From positions 362,961 to 426,960 of IMG/VR virus record IMGVR_UViG_3300028920_000001: DNA of 64,000 nt, one strand, 5' to 3'. The notes below the pieces were generated by a model that made no database searches, had not been told where the DNA came from, and saw only the letters and a program-made list of their open reading frames with translations. Positions 8,549 through 16,553 of the stretch are shown here, in pieces; positions within the stretch are counted from its first letter, which is position 1, and every line of letters begins with the position of its first letter. Both the position numbers and the translations under genes were made by a program. Source of the DNA: a virus.

Positions 8549-9636
8549 TTCTTGAAAATGCGGGTTTGGACTTTACGGTTAAGTTCAGAATCAAAAATAA
8601 CTGCTTTAGTACGTTTAAATCCGAATTCTCTTAAAATATTAGCGATTTCTTTAGCTTCTTGTCCTTTTGGATTTATTTGAAGTTCCAGATAATTGCAAAT
8701 ATCTTTTATACTTACAGCAGATAAATTTTGAACAAAATCAGCAATATTTTTCCTCAATTCAATTTGTTTCAAATTTGGTTGGGGATAAACTGTATGAACA
8801 TGAGTGTCATGTTTTTGACTAATTTTTCTGAGTTCAGTTTCAATTGCTTCTAATCTGGTTGAATGATACTCAAGAATTTGTAAATATTGAACTAGCTTTT
8901 CAAGAATTACTAATCCAACATTAGTTTGATCAGATTCTTTTAATTTTGGTTCTTGCTTTGATTCAAGAGCTACGGAATGTTTAAGTTGCTTGACATTTCT
9001 TTTTAGAAATCCAGGTGCAGTTACTCTTTGTGTGTATCGATACCATTTAGGGAAAAGTAATTCAACAATTTTTTCGTTATCTGGTTGAATGACGGCTTTA
9101 CCAACTCGAGCTTTATACTCAACCCATCTGGTCCAGCCTTTAACTGAACAAAATCCAGTAGCGACAAGCCGTTTCATAAAAGCTGATTGCCAACTTGCTG
9201 TTTCTTGAAATAAATCATCCCTTCTAATTGGTTTTCCTTTAGCAAGTTTTCTTACTACTTTTGTTGCGTCAATAAACTGAGTATGTTGCTCATCAGTTAG
9301 GCGTTGGAAAATACTGAGTGCATAAATATTTTCAAAATTGCTATCTGCAATGGCGGTTCCGCAAATAGCAACCTCTTGTGTAAGAGGATAATGGGATATA
9401 ATTTGACGAATAGCTTGTTTTTCTTTAATTACATATGTATCGGCATTACGTTCAATAAGCCCCTTTCCGGCTAAATGATACATACAGCCCTTTTGCCAAT
9501 CTTTAGAGGCTGTCTTTTTTCTATTACCGATTCCTATAAAGATATCCTCGATGGTAACTGGTGCGTCAGTTTTAAGCATTTCTTTTAAGGCATTACGGAT
9601 AATCTTCTCAAGGGCAGAGAGGGTTTTTTGATCCAT
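8545..9636 (-). CDS. Double winged-helix protein, cassette copy 1, gene A
   Basis: First gene of the six-gene operon. I start it at the ATG at 9636 (363 aa); an in-frame TTG at 9660 would add eight residues. Two diverged copies of the same small helical domain are visible: IEDIFIGIG...SKDWQ...M..L near residues 30-70, and RRDDLF...SWQ...FMKRL near 145-175. A linker and short coiled coil follow, then a C-terminal region (about residues 290-363) with a LREFGFKR motif, typical of winged helices at the end of some phage and plasmid helicases. It is a paralogue of the shorter protein at 6267-7157, and is strongly AT-rich. Function is unknown; DNA binding is inferred. Confidence 0.7.
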   Translation of the reverse strand: MDQKTLSALEKIIRNALKEMLKTDAPVTIEDIFIGIGNRKKTASKDWQKGCMYHLAGKGLIERNADTYVIKEKQAIRQIISHYPLTQEVAICGTAIADSNFENIYALSIFQRLTDEQHTQFIDATKVVRKLAKGKPIRRDDLFQETASWQSAFMKRLVATGFCSVKGWTRWVEYKARVGKAVIQPDNEKIVELLFPKWYRYTQRVTAPGFLKRNVKQLKHSVALESKQEPKLKESDQTNVGLVILEKLVQYLQILEYHSTRLEAIETELRKISQKHDTHVHTVYPQPNLKQIELRKNIADFVQNLSAVSIKDICNYLELQINPKGQEAKEIANILREFGFKRTKAVIFDSELNRKVQTRIFKK

Positions 9637-9651
9637 AACTGAACTTACAAG

Positions 9652-9664
9652 TTGATTCAATCAA
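9652..9664. promoter_or_regulatory. Palindrome in divergent promoter region, candidate operator
   Basis: A perfect inverted repeat, TTGATT-C-AATCAA, sits in the gap of about 35 bp between the divergent operons starting at 9636 (minus) and 9671 (plus). Its position suits an operator read in both directions, possibly bound by the winged-helix proteins made by the minus operon. No convincing -35/-10 pair can be named. Confidence 0.3.
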
Positions 9665-9670
9665 TTTACG

Positions 9671-9910
9671 ATGTACAGTTTGAATATGAATCATCAATTT
9701 GAAGAATATCAAGGTCCGGAGAAGCACAACAATCAATGGGAATTTACTAATGGGGATGATCGAATTCAAATTAATTTAGAAATGAATATTGTTTATGGAG
9801 ATAAAATGAAAAAGTGTAAATACTGCGGACTCATGTATGCCGTGGAATTTGAACAGCCGAAATTTCAGACTTGTGAAGAAGTGTATGTTGATGAGGTAAT
9901 GAAATCATGA
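9671..9910 (+). CDS. Small Cys-containing protein of unknown function
   Basis: A 79 aa acidic protein, first of a three-gene plus-strand operon. Near its end is C-K-Y-C followed 17 residues later by another Cys, suggesting a small, possibly incomplete, zinc site. Other in-frame starts exist: ATG at 9686 (74 aa) and ATG at 9805, which has a GGAGA ribosome site and would give only 34 aa containing the Cys motif. The last four bases overlap the next gene's ATG. I do not recognise a family. Confidence 0.5.
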   Translation: MYSLNMNHQFEEYQGPEKHNNQWEFTNGDDRIQINLEMNIVYGDKMKKCKYCGLMYAVEFEQPKFQTCEEVYVDEVMKS

Positions 9911-10392
9911 GTTCTAGTGTTCAAGCTCAGATTGATGATGATATCCTTAAGCATTTGCTTAAGGGTTTAACTCAAACAGTATCTTCGATACCAATTTCAA
10001 TCCAAACCAGGATTACTGAGTTTGTTGGGTTTGAATCAGATATTTTATTAGCCAAGCGGCTTTACTCCGGTCTTTTAGGAAAGGGGACATTTCAAGGTCA
10101 AACAATCAAATTTGAAGATACGGAATATTCATTAAGCTGGGCTAGTGAATCTCAAATGCGAATTCCTCCCATTCAGATTCAAACTAATCCTAGTTTTAGT
10201 TTGGATCAGGTCAAGATGGTTTATAATAAGCCTCAGTTTATGGTTTATGAAGAACCAGTGAAGATGGGTACCGAAAATCCATTGGTTGAACTTCGTAATG
10301 CACTCATACGTTGTCATCGAGAAGGTATTTCAATCAAACAAGTAGATGAAACTTATGTGTTAGCAGTAGCTCAATGGGTAATGGATCAATGA
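9907..10392 (+). CDS. Hypothetical protein, 161 aa
   Basis: A soluble, mixed alpha/beta protein with no membrane segment and no motif that I recognise. It overlaps the gene before it and the one after it by ATGA junctions, so the three are probably translated as a coupled set. The location in the accessory zone between sheath and tube suggests a non-virion role, but nothing in the sequence shows what it is. Confidence 0.6.
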   Translation: MSSSVQAQIDDDILKHLLKGLTQTVSSIPISIQTRITEFVGFESDILLAKRLYSGLLGKGTFQGQTIKFEDTEYSLSWASESQMRIPPIQIQTNPSFSLDQVKMVYNKPQFMVYEEPVKMGTENPLVELRNALIRCHREGISIKQVDETYVLAVAQWVMDQ

Positions 10393-10799
10393 TTTTAAGG
10401 GTTGTTCTTGACAAAATAAATGCGGGGTCACCGCCGGCCGTCCAATATCAAAAAAATGAAAAGGATAAGTGTCTTATTTCAGTTGATGATAAGACAGCTG
10501 CTACACCTTGGTCTAATGTAAAAGATACTACTTTTTCAGTCCCTTTACATCATTTAGATGCGAATGAAGCTAAACAATTTTTAAAGGATCGATTTGCTTG
10601 CTTGAATGAAGATGGTTGTATTATGGTTCCTTATATGAGTCCTGTAAATGGAGAGGTTGTATTTGGATTAGTATATTATCCTAAAAGAACATTCATGTCA
10701 TTTGATAACAATCATAATATGGCACAACCATTTGAACCGAATGTTTTAGTAGATTATTTAATTAATATTATGCTAGTAGATGAAGTTATGGATAACTAA
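10389..10799 (+). CDS. Hypothetical protein, 136 aa
   Basis: I start this gene at the ATG at 10389, which overlaps the previous stop as ATGA; an ATG at 10374 in the same frame would add five residues and a longer overlap. The product is small and soluble with no recognised motif. Its last four bases overlap the end of the convergent collagen-like gene. Confidence 0.6.
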   Translation: MILRVVLDKINAGSPPAVQYQKNEKDKCLISVDDKTAATPWSNVKDTTFSVPLHHLDANEAKQFLKDRFACLNEDGCIMVPYMSPVNGEVVFGLVYYPKRTFMSFDNNHNMAQPFEPNVLVDYLINIMLVDEVMDN

Positions 10800-11404
10800 G
10801 GATTAGCTAAATCAGTAGTATTTCCAGTATCAGCTCGAGCCTTCAGTTTTCCATCTCCTGAGTCTGCCCAAACATACCAAGAACCAGTAGGTGGGGTTCC
10901 AGGATCAGAAATTGTTGAAAGTTCCAATAATGGACCCAATACTCCGGTAGCCCCTTGAGGTCCTGTAGCACCTATTGGGCCCGTTGGACCTATCGGTCCA
11001 GTTACAATTGACCCTGTTATTCCTTGTGGACCTACTGGCCCTGCTGGTCCAGGTGATCCCTGAGGACCTGCTGGTCCAGGTGGACCGATCGGTCCTTGTA
11101 TTCCCTGTGGACCTTGGAACTGCTGGATTTGTGGATCTACTGTGTTATTCTGAAGGAATCGAATAGTGAAGCCATATTCAAAAATATTAGATACTTGAGT
11201 ATTTATACTGGTGATGGTGACTTGAGAAATTGACCACTCATCAGGAGATAGGCTCAGGGTATTAAATATTTGTCTGTAGTTTTCCGGTTTATTTAGTTCT
11301 GTAACAGGATTAGGTAAAATCGCATTTGAGGTTAGGGAAACAAAGGCGTTGACTACATTATTATAATTTGAAGTTAGTTTTTCAACGCCTACGTTCGTAG
11401 TCAT
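10796..11404 (-). CDS. Collagen-like fibre protein
   Basis: A 202 aa protein with three parts: an N-terminal domain of about 95 residues of unknown fold, some 60 residues of Gly-X-Y triplets ([10 protein letters not shown] type), and a C-terminal segment with a [13 protein letters not shown] motif like those closing many phage fibre proteins. Gly-X-Y tracts form trimeric collagen helices in phage fibres. It is small for a fibre and lies on the minus strand in the accessory zone, away from the other fibre genes, so it may be a decoration or accessory fibre. The gene at 48911-50461 carries a much longer tract of the same kind. Confidence 0.75.
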   Translation of the reverse strand: MTTNVGVEKLTSNYNNVVNAFVSLTSNAILPNPVTELNKPENYRQIFNTLSLSPDEWSISQVTITSINTQVSNIFEYGFTIRFLQNNTVDPQIQQFQGPQGIQGPIGPPGPAGPQGSPGPAGPVGPQGITGSIVTGPIGPTGPIGATGPQGATGVLGPLLELSTISDPGTPPTGSWYVWADSGDGKLKARADTGNTTDLANP

Positions 11405-11445
11405 GCTAAACGATACGAGGCATTAAAGCTGGCTTAAATTATCAA

Positions 11446-11862
11446 TTAGTTTAATTTATCATGGACTAATTGATTTAATTTTTTAACAAATTCACTCCTG
11501 CCAGATTTGGAATCAAATCTGTTTGTTACTTCGATTTTGGCTCTAGGCGCTTTTAAAGCAATTCTCATATCTTCATTTTGGTCTATCCACACTCTTAGTC
11601 GGCACGGATAGGTCTCGCGGCCGATTTTGATGTTTCCGTGGGCATAATAGATATGGTTTCCGGCTTGGGTTTCTTCAAGGTCCAGACTTGGTAATTTTAA
11701 GAGGATACTCTTAAGATGGTCGGTCATCTGGAGCCTATAGAACTTTGAAATCACTTTCTTTTCCATATCCTTATATACCAAAAATTGGAGTCGATTTTCG
11801 GGCACTAATAAACCTTCTTTGATTAGGATACGATATGGGACTATTACGTACAGCCGGTTCAT
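11446..11862 (-). CDS. Hypothetical protein, 138 aa
   Basis: A basic alpha/beta protein with no recognised family. Its 5' end overlaps the 5' end of the divergent AAA+ ATPase gene by 28 bases if the first ATG is used. A GAGG lies immediately before this ATG, too close for an ideal ribosome site, so the true start is uncertain. With the collagen-like gene it forms a two-gene minus-strand unit. Confidence 0.55.
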   Translation of the reverse strand: MNRLYVIVPYRILIKEGLLVPENRLQFLVYKDMEKKVISKFYRLQMTDHLKSILLKLPSLDLEETQAGNHIYYAHGNIKIGRETYPCRLRVWIDQNEDMRIALKAPRAKIEVTNRFDSKSGRSEFVKKLNQLVHDKLN

Positions 11863-13382
11863 ACCTCAGCGCACTTTCCACAGGAGAGTACGAAATCCCT
11901 AATCCTCTGGCAGCTGCGGTCAATTATGCCATTGATTCATATTTTGCTAAGAGAGATGAACGGGCTCGGATAGCTGAAGCTAATCGTAAAGAAATGCCAA
12001 TGGACCTTGATGTATATCTCAAGGAAGTTTGGCTTGGATGTGAAATTCATAAGGCTATCAATCTTTCAGGTAGTTATCCGGCATATGCTAAAGCTGTTAA
12101 TGCTTGGGCATTCACTCGAATGTTTACTGCGTATGCTGGAGCGAATGCTTCGTATGAGATAGTTCCGGTTCTAGATCAATCTGAATATAAAGATTATTTG
12201 AAGAGTAACCGAGAATATAGAACTCAATATGAACCTATAAATATTAGTTTGACCCAAGCTGTCACTCTTCCGGTATACGGGACTTTCTTCGTTAAGAATC
12301 GAAGGACTGGAGCCCATCTAATAATTGCGTTTGACTTCTGTTACTATGGAATGGGATGCAGCGTTAGTGTGATGGCTCATTCTCACGGCCAGCATGAAGC
12401 TGAAGCCTTCCTGGCCGATTTGACTGGTTCAATTCAGGCCAATAACATTTATTTCAAGAGTTGCCTCTCATTCAATAGAGGATACCTTGATTTTCATTAT
12501 GTAATTCCAACTACTTGGCAACAGGTAATTTTAAAGGATAGTCTGAGAACGCAAATTCAGAAGAATTCTGTTGGAGTTCTTGATCATATTTCTGATTTAT
12601 CATCTATTGGAATGAGTGCTAATCAAAGTATGCTTTTGATTTCGCCGCCCGGAATGGCTAAGACTACTATGTTCCGGGCTACTTCCAATGAGATTAATGA
12701 GCAAGCTACCCGAATTTGGTGTACTGGTAAGTCTATTTCATATCCGGAACATGTTACTGCGTTGTTTGAAGCAGCTCGAGATTTAAGTCCGTCAGTTATA
12801 TTTATTGAAGATATGGACCTATTTGGTGGTGATCGTAGCACCTTAGGTCGAGATAGTAGTGTTTTGAATGAATTTTTAGCTCAACTTGATGGGACTCAAT
12901 CTAATGCGGGCGTCGTCATTATGGCATCCACTAATGATCTTGACTCTATGGACGAGGCTTTGATCAATCGTCCCGGTCGATTTGGGGTTAAGATTGAAAT
13001 ACCATATCCGGATGCTGAGGATCGGAAGAAAATGCTGGTTTCCTTCTTTAAGGCGTACCATGCAAGGCCGGCTCCTTCAGTTAGCGATGAAGGCTGGGAT
13101 AATATTGTTAAATTAACTGCTGGTTTTACTGGAGATTATATTAGGGAAGTAGCCAAGACAGCGGTAATTAAGGCTGTGGCTGAGGGCCGATGTTTAAGTG
13201 GTCAAGTTAGTTTTACAATGGACGATTTGACTGCAGCTGGGGAACAAGTTTTACAGAATTACCGGATCGGCAAGAGAGCCAAGAGACATCACACTATCTC
13301 TATTGAAGATGGTGGGGAACCCGTAGAGGCAGTAATAGCTTCAGAAGGTCCGAAGGAACCTTCTATGAAGTTAGTATCATAG
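11835..13382 (+). CDS. AAA+ ATPase (Bcs1/CDC48-type ATPase domain)
   Basis: A 515 aa protein with about 240 N-terminal residues of unknown fold followed by a classic AAA domain. Visible motifs: Walker A SPPGMAKTT (residues 270-278), Walker B VIFIEDMD (321-328, Glu325-Asp326 in the ED order also seen in Bcs1-like proteins), sensor 1 Asn367 in MASTND, and arginine-finger motif NRPGRFG (378-384). The Walker A is unusual, with Ser for the first Gly and Ala275 for the Gly before Lys276. The likely role is ATP-driven remodelling or unfolding of a protein complex; the substrate is unknown. No peptidase domain is fused. A TAGGATA ribosome site precedes the ATG. Confidence 0.85.
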   Translation: MGLLRTAGSYLSALSTGEYEIPNPLAAAVNYAIDSYFAKRDERARIAEANRKEMPMDLDVYLKEVWLGCEIHKAINLSGSYPAYAKAVNAWAFTRMFTAYAGANASYEIVPVLDQSEYKDYLKSNREYRTQYEPINISLTQAVTLPVYGTFFVKNRRTGAHLIIAFDFCYYGMGCSVSVMAHSHGQHEAEAFLADLTGSIQANNIYFKSCLSFNRGYLDFHYVIPTTWQQVILKDSLRTQIQKNSVGVLDHISDLSSIGMSANQSMLLISPPGMAKTTMFRATSNEINEQATRIWCTGKSISYPEHVTALFEAARDLSPSVIFIEDMDLFGGDRSTLGRDSSVLNEFLAQLDGTQSNAGVVIMASTNDLDSMDEALINRPGRFGVKIEIPYPDAEDRKKMLVSFFKAYHARPAPSVSDEGWDNIVKLTAGFTGDYIREVAKTAVIKAVAEGRCLSGQVSFTMDDLTAAGEQVLQNYRIGKRAKRHHTISIEDGGEPVEAVIASEGPKEPSMKLVS

Positions 13383-13404
13383 CTTCTTCATCGAACACAC
13401 AGGT

Positions 13405-13410
13405 TATAAT
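13405..13410 (+). promoter_or_regulatory. Possible -10 element (TATAAT)
   Basis: A perfect TATAAT lies about 55 bases before the start at 13466, in one of the few gaps larger than 60 bp. No convincing -35 box is seen at the right spacing, so the call is weak. Confidence 0.25.
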
Positions 13411-13465
13411 GCCATTCAGACGGCACAAAGATCTGAACATACGGAGCCGCTAGAGAGGATTGAAA

Positions 13466-13966
13466 ATGAGCAACGTTAACGAGATCGTCGAGAACATGGT
13501 TGCGGCTTCCACCCGATTAGCCGCGATGGATCCTAAAGATGCAGCAATCACTAAGGTGATTGATGGTATCCAGGCTCAGGCTCAAATGGTAGCTACTAGC
13601 AAGCCTGAAGTTGAAGAGGAATCCGTTCCTGATGCGGAATTTATCGGGCAGCAGATTAAGAAGCTGTATTCGGCCTGCATGATTCCGGCTAATAACTACC
13701 GTAGACTTGCTAATATCTGTAATGAATTAGACAAGGCTTTCGCGGTGGCTTCTCGGCCTCATAACGCCCATCAGCTTCCGAGGCTGGCTGGAATTATTAA
13801 GCAAGTTGCTGGCGTATTTGCTGAGGTAGATACAGTTCAAGATCTTGATAAGCCGCTAGCTCAAATTGAAAAAGCTGTTCACGGGATTTACGGCGATCAG
13901 TCTCAGAATTCTACTTTCTATTTTGAGCGTCGGGGTAAGGGAAGCCACGCCAATCCCGAGAAGTAA
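13466..13966 (+). CDS. Hypothetical helical protein, 166 aa
   Basis: I start this gene at the ATG at 13466, which has a good AGAGGA ribosome site; an in-frame TTG six bases earlier is unlikely. The protein appears almost all helical, with an Ala-rich N-terminal half and no recognised motif. Its base composition is closer to the sheath and tube genes than to the AT-rich accessory genes around it, which hints at a virion or strongly expressed protein. The next gene begins right at its stop codon. Confidence 0.65.
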   Translation: MSNVNEIVENMVAASTRLAAMDPKDAAITKVIDGIQAQAQMVATSKPEVEEESVPDAEFIGQQIKKLYSACMIPANNYRRLANICNELDKAFAVASRPHNAHQLPRLAGIIKQVAGVFAEVDTVQDLDKPLAQIEKAVHGIYGDQSQNSTFYFERRGKGSHANPEK

Positions 13967-14245
13967 TTGCCTACTGAGCACGAAGAACCTACTCCGCAAT
14001 TAGCCCCTGGAATTGGATTTGTATTGGAAGGGGATGGGCGGTGGGATGTCCAGACAATTCCGTCGAAGGTAGTTGATTCGGCAGAATTTAATGGATATTT
14101 GACTATTCAAGGATATAAATGTGCAGTATTTATCACCCCTGAGGGTGAGCAATGGGCACAGAAGGTATCTGGAACTCCTGCCCCTAAGGGTGATAATGAT
14201 TTGACACAGATGGCTACTAAAATTGCTAATTTAACTTATAACTAA
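13967..14245 (+). CDS. Hypothetical protein, 92 aa
   Basis: A small acidic protein starting at TTG directly after the previous stop, with GAGAAG upstream as a possible ribosome site. It has no recognised motif. Its 3' end overlaps the end of the convergent HNH-Mom gene by 20 bases. Tight coupling to the 166 aa gene suggests that they work together. Confidence 0.5.
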   Translation: MPTEHEEPTPQLAPGIGFVLEGDGRWDVQTIPSKVVDSAEFNGYLTIQGYKCAVFITPEGEQWAQKVSGTPAPKGDNDLTQMATKIANLTYN

Positions 14246-15779
14246 ATTTGTGTTTTTCAGGGATTTTCATTTTAATTAAATTCATTTGATTAGCATATTC
14301 TAATTCGGTTAGTCCGATCTTTTTTCCTTCGTTGTATACCCATTTCTTATTGATTTGATTTCCATTGATATCTAAATATACATGACTAGTAGAAGTTAAT
14401 TTTTCGTATTTCCAATTTGAAGCTTTATATATAGTACCTTCGTGTCCTTGCATTGTGTCAGCAAATGACACTAGTATTTGAATTTCAGGATGACTTGATT
14501 TTATTAATTTAATGACTTGTCCTAAGATTTTGGAAGCTAAATTTTTCTTTTGATATTCCGGATGAATGCAAAATCGATCCAATTCTAATACTTGAGATAC
14601 TGTATAACCCATAGATGTGGCTACTTCTTTCCTGACTACCGGGGAAAATTTACAAATTGCAATTAGTTTATTGTCTAAGTATACTCCATAGTATATTTTA
14701 GCTGTTCTGCCATATTGAGCGTAATGGTATTTTTCGAGGAATATTCGAGTCATTTTAGGATCAGGATTTGATCTTATCAGGATTTGGTCTAAAGAAAAAT
14801 TGATTTGAGTATAATTTATTTTGGTTTTAGTGATTTGTTTATTCAGCCTTTTCCTGATTTCAGTTCGAATTCTATGACAATTGGCACATACTAATTCACA
14901 TTTGGCAATTTCTTGTTTAATAAAATTCAAACTTCGATTTTGGATCTTATTGATTGAAAAAGTTTTATTTTCAAGATGATCAAAATCTAATATCCAGTAT
15001 CGAAAATTCCGTTTGCAATCTGTACATTGTTTATTGTCCTTTTGAGATATTATGTATGCTTTAGAGGTTCTTAATTTTCTATCTAAATTATTATTATATT
15101 GTCTTAAGCAAGTCTTGCAATAAGAATGTCTATATCCAGTTTTAAGAAGAGTAAAATTGTTAACGTGCTTAGATGTTTGACATTTGGCACAAAATTTAAC
15201 TGGATCTGAGGCTAATAAAATCGGAATTTCATTTATTTTGGGTTTGTATATTCTATTTTTATTAGTATCTATTTCGGTTTCTCTTGTAAAAGTTTCATCT
15301 CGATGACAATTGGCACATATTAATTCACATTTAGCAATTTCTGTTTGAATTCTAGAAATTTTCTTTTCATATAACTTAGAAATATTTGCAACTTTAGTAT
15401 TTAGCTGAAGATGATTAAAATCCATTACGCATTGTGGATAAATTTTTCCACATTTGGAACAAGACTTATTAAGTTTTTCTTCTCTAATATACTTGTATGA
15501 TCTTTGTGCAGTCTTTTTGTGCATTCTTTTTTCTCGTTCAGGATTATCCTTTCTCCATCGTTTAATTTTCTTTTTATGACATTCTTTACAAATTTGTCTG
15601 AATTGATAATTTTGAACAAATTCTCGGAGTTGTTTAGGGTCTTTACAATATTTACAAATTTGTATGAGAGATAAATTTTCAGAATAAAATTGCTGATACT
15701 CTTGGTTTTTCTTTTGATCTAATAATTTTCTTTGTTGTTTTTCTTCAGGTGTTCGTTTCATCCCAATACCATTATACAT
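14226..15779 (-). CDS. Double HNH nuclease fused to Mom-like GNAT domain
   Basis: A 517 aa, very AT-rich gene. Order of parts: zinc ribbon (Cys pairs at about 43-70), HNH domain 1 (about 105-160; CSKC, MDFNHL, CANCHR), second zinc ribbon (about 196-222), HNH domain 2 (about 247-305; CTDC, LDFDHL, CANCHRIRT), then a C-terminal GNAT-like domain (about 335-480). That domain carries LELDRFCIHPEYQKKN and SFADTMQGHEGTIYKASNW, the pattern of Mom-type DNA-modifying GNAT proteins, which modify adenine to evade restriction. HNH domain 1 has Asn where domain 2 has Asp in the central motif. I know of no standard Mom protein with such an N-terminus. An alternative start (ATG at 15761) would remove six residues. 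It may be a homing nuclease fused to an anti-restriction enzyme, or a targeted modifier. Confidence 0.75.
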   Translation of the reverse strand: MYNGIGMKRTPEEKQQRKLLDQKKNQEYQQFYSENLSLIQICKYCKDPKQLREFVQNYQFRQICKECHKKKIKRWRKDNPEREKRMHKKTAQRSYKYIREEKLNKSCSKCGKIYPQCVMDFNHLQLNTKVANISKLYEKKISRIQTEIAKCELICANCHRDETFTRETEIDTNKNRIYKPKINEIPILLASDPVKFCAKCQTSKHVNNFTLLKTGYRHSYCKTCLRQYNNNLDRKLRTSKAYIISQKDNKQCTDCKRNFRYWILDFDHLENKTFSINKIQNRSLNFIKQEIAKCELVCANCHRIRTEIRKRLNKQITKTKINYTQINFSLDQILIRSNPDPKMTRIFLEKYHYAQYGRTAKIYYGVYLDNKLIAICKFSPVVRKEVATSMGYTVSQVLELDRFCIHPEYQKKNLASKILGQVIKLIKSSHPEIQILVSFADTMQGHEGTIYKASNWKYEKLTSTSHVYLDINGNQINKKWVYNEGKKIGLTELEYANQMNLIKMKIPEKHKFSYKLN

Positions 15780-15846
15780 TTCTCAAAATAAAATTAATCA
15801 GTTAAGATTCCTATGCTGTTTATTAAAATGAGAAGTAGGAGAAAAT

Positions 15847-16530
15847 ATGGCACGTCAAGCTGAAGAGACTTATATTTATCGTCGTGGCGCTTCTCCAAAT
15901 ACGCGCGTCGCCATTAGTCAGAAGAATCGAGTTTTCTCGATTCCTTACGGCTCAACTACATTTAAACAAGTTGGCGTATTGTCAACATTTGATTATAATG
16001 AATCTCGTGCCGTAGATCCAGTTCGTGGAGTTGGTTTCGGCGATAAGATTCAAGAGCTGGTTCCTGGTGTGACTGAGCCGATGACAGTCACCCTTAATCG
16101 GACTCTTCTTTACACTGCTAGTTTGGCGCAGGAGCTCGGTTATCGAGGAGGAGTGGATGGTTTGGTCCGTTCGCTTCGTCACCATAAATGGCCGTTTGAT
16201 CTCCGATCCGAGTTGGTATTTTCTGAGTTAGTCTCTCATTATGACACGGCCCACTTCCAAGAGGGCTTGGCAACAGGTGGCGTGATCCCGGTACAGGACG
16301 GTAGTACTAATTTTGCTATGGTGACGTACTTCGAGGCGTGTTGGCTAAATTCCATTTCGATCAGTTTCCCATCGGATTCGGCGATCGTAATGGAAGATTG
16401 TTCGGCCACGGCTACGGACGTGACTGATGGAACTGCTCGGTACGAGCTTAGTCCTGATGGTTATGGTGATCTCATGGAATCTGGTAACAACCCGATCCTG
16501 GGTGCTGGTTCCAGGTTGTTCACTTCATAA
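15847..16530 (+). CDS. Tail tube protein (probable)
   Basis: A 227 aa, beta-rich protein with a strong AGGAG ribosome site. Size, beta-strand pattern and position (last gene before the assembly proteins and tape measure) fit the inner tail tube subunit of contractile tails, the partner of the sheath. It is followed by an 11-bp perfect hairpin, which suits a gene needing far more product than those downstream. The call rests mainly on context; I see no short diagnostic motif. Separation from the sheath gene by 11 kb is unusual. Confidence 0.65.
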   Translation: MARQAEETYIYRRGASPNTRVAISQKNRVFSIPYGSTTFKQVGVLSTFDYNESRAVDPVRGVGFGDKIQELVPGVTEPMTVTLNRTLLYTASLAQELGYRGGVDGLVRSLRHHKWPFDLRSELVFSELVSHYDTAHFQEGLATGGVIPVQDGSTNFAMVTYFEACWLNSISISFPSDSAIVMEDCSATATDVTDGTARYELSPDGYGDLMESGNNPILGAGSRLFTS

Positions 16531-16553
16531 TCTTCTATCAACCCGGGTTCTGG

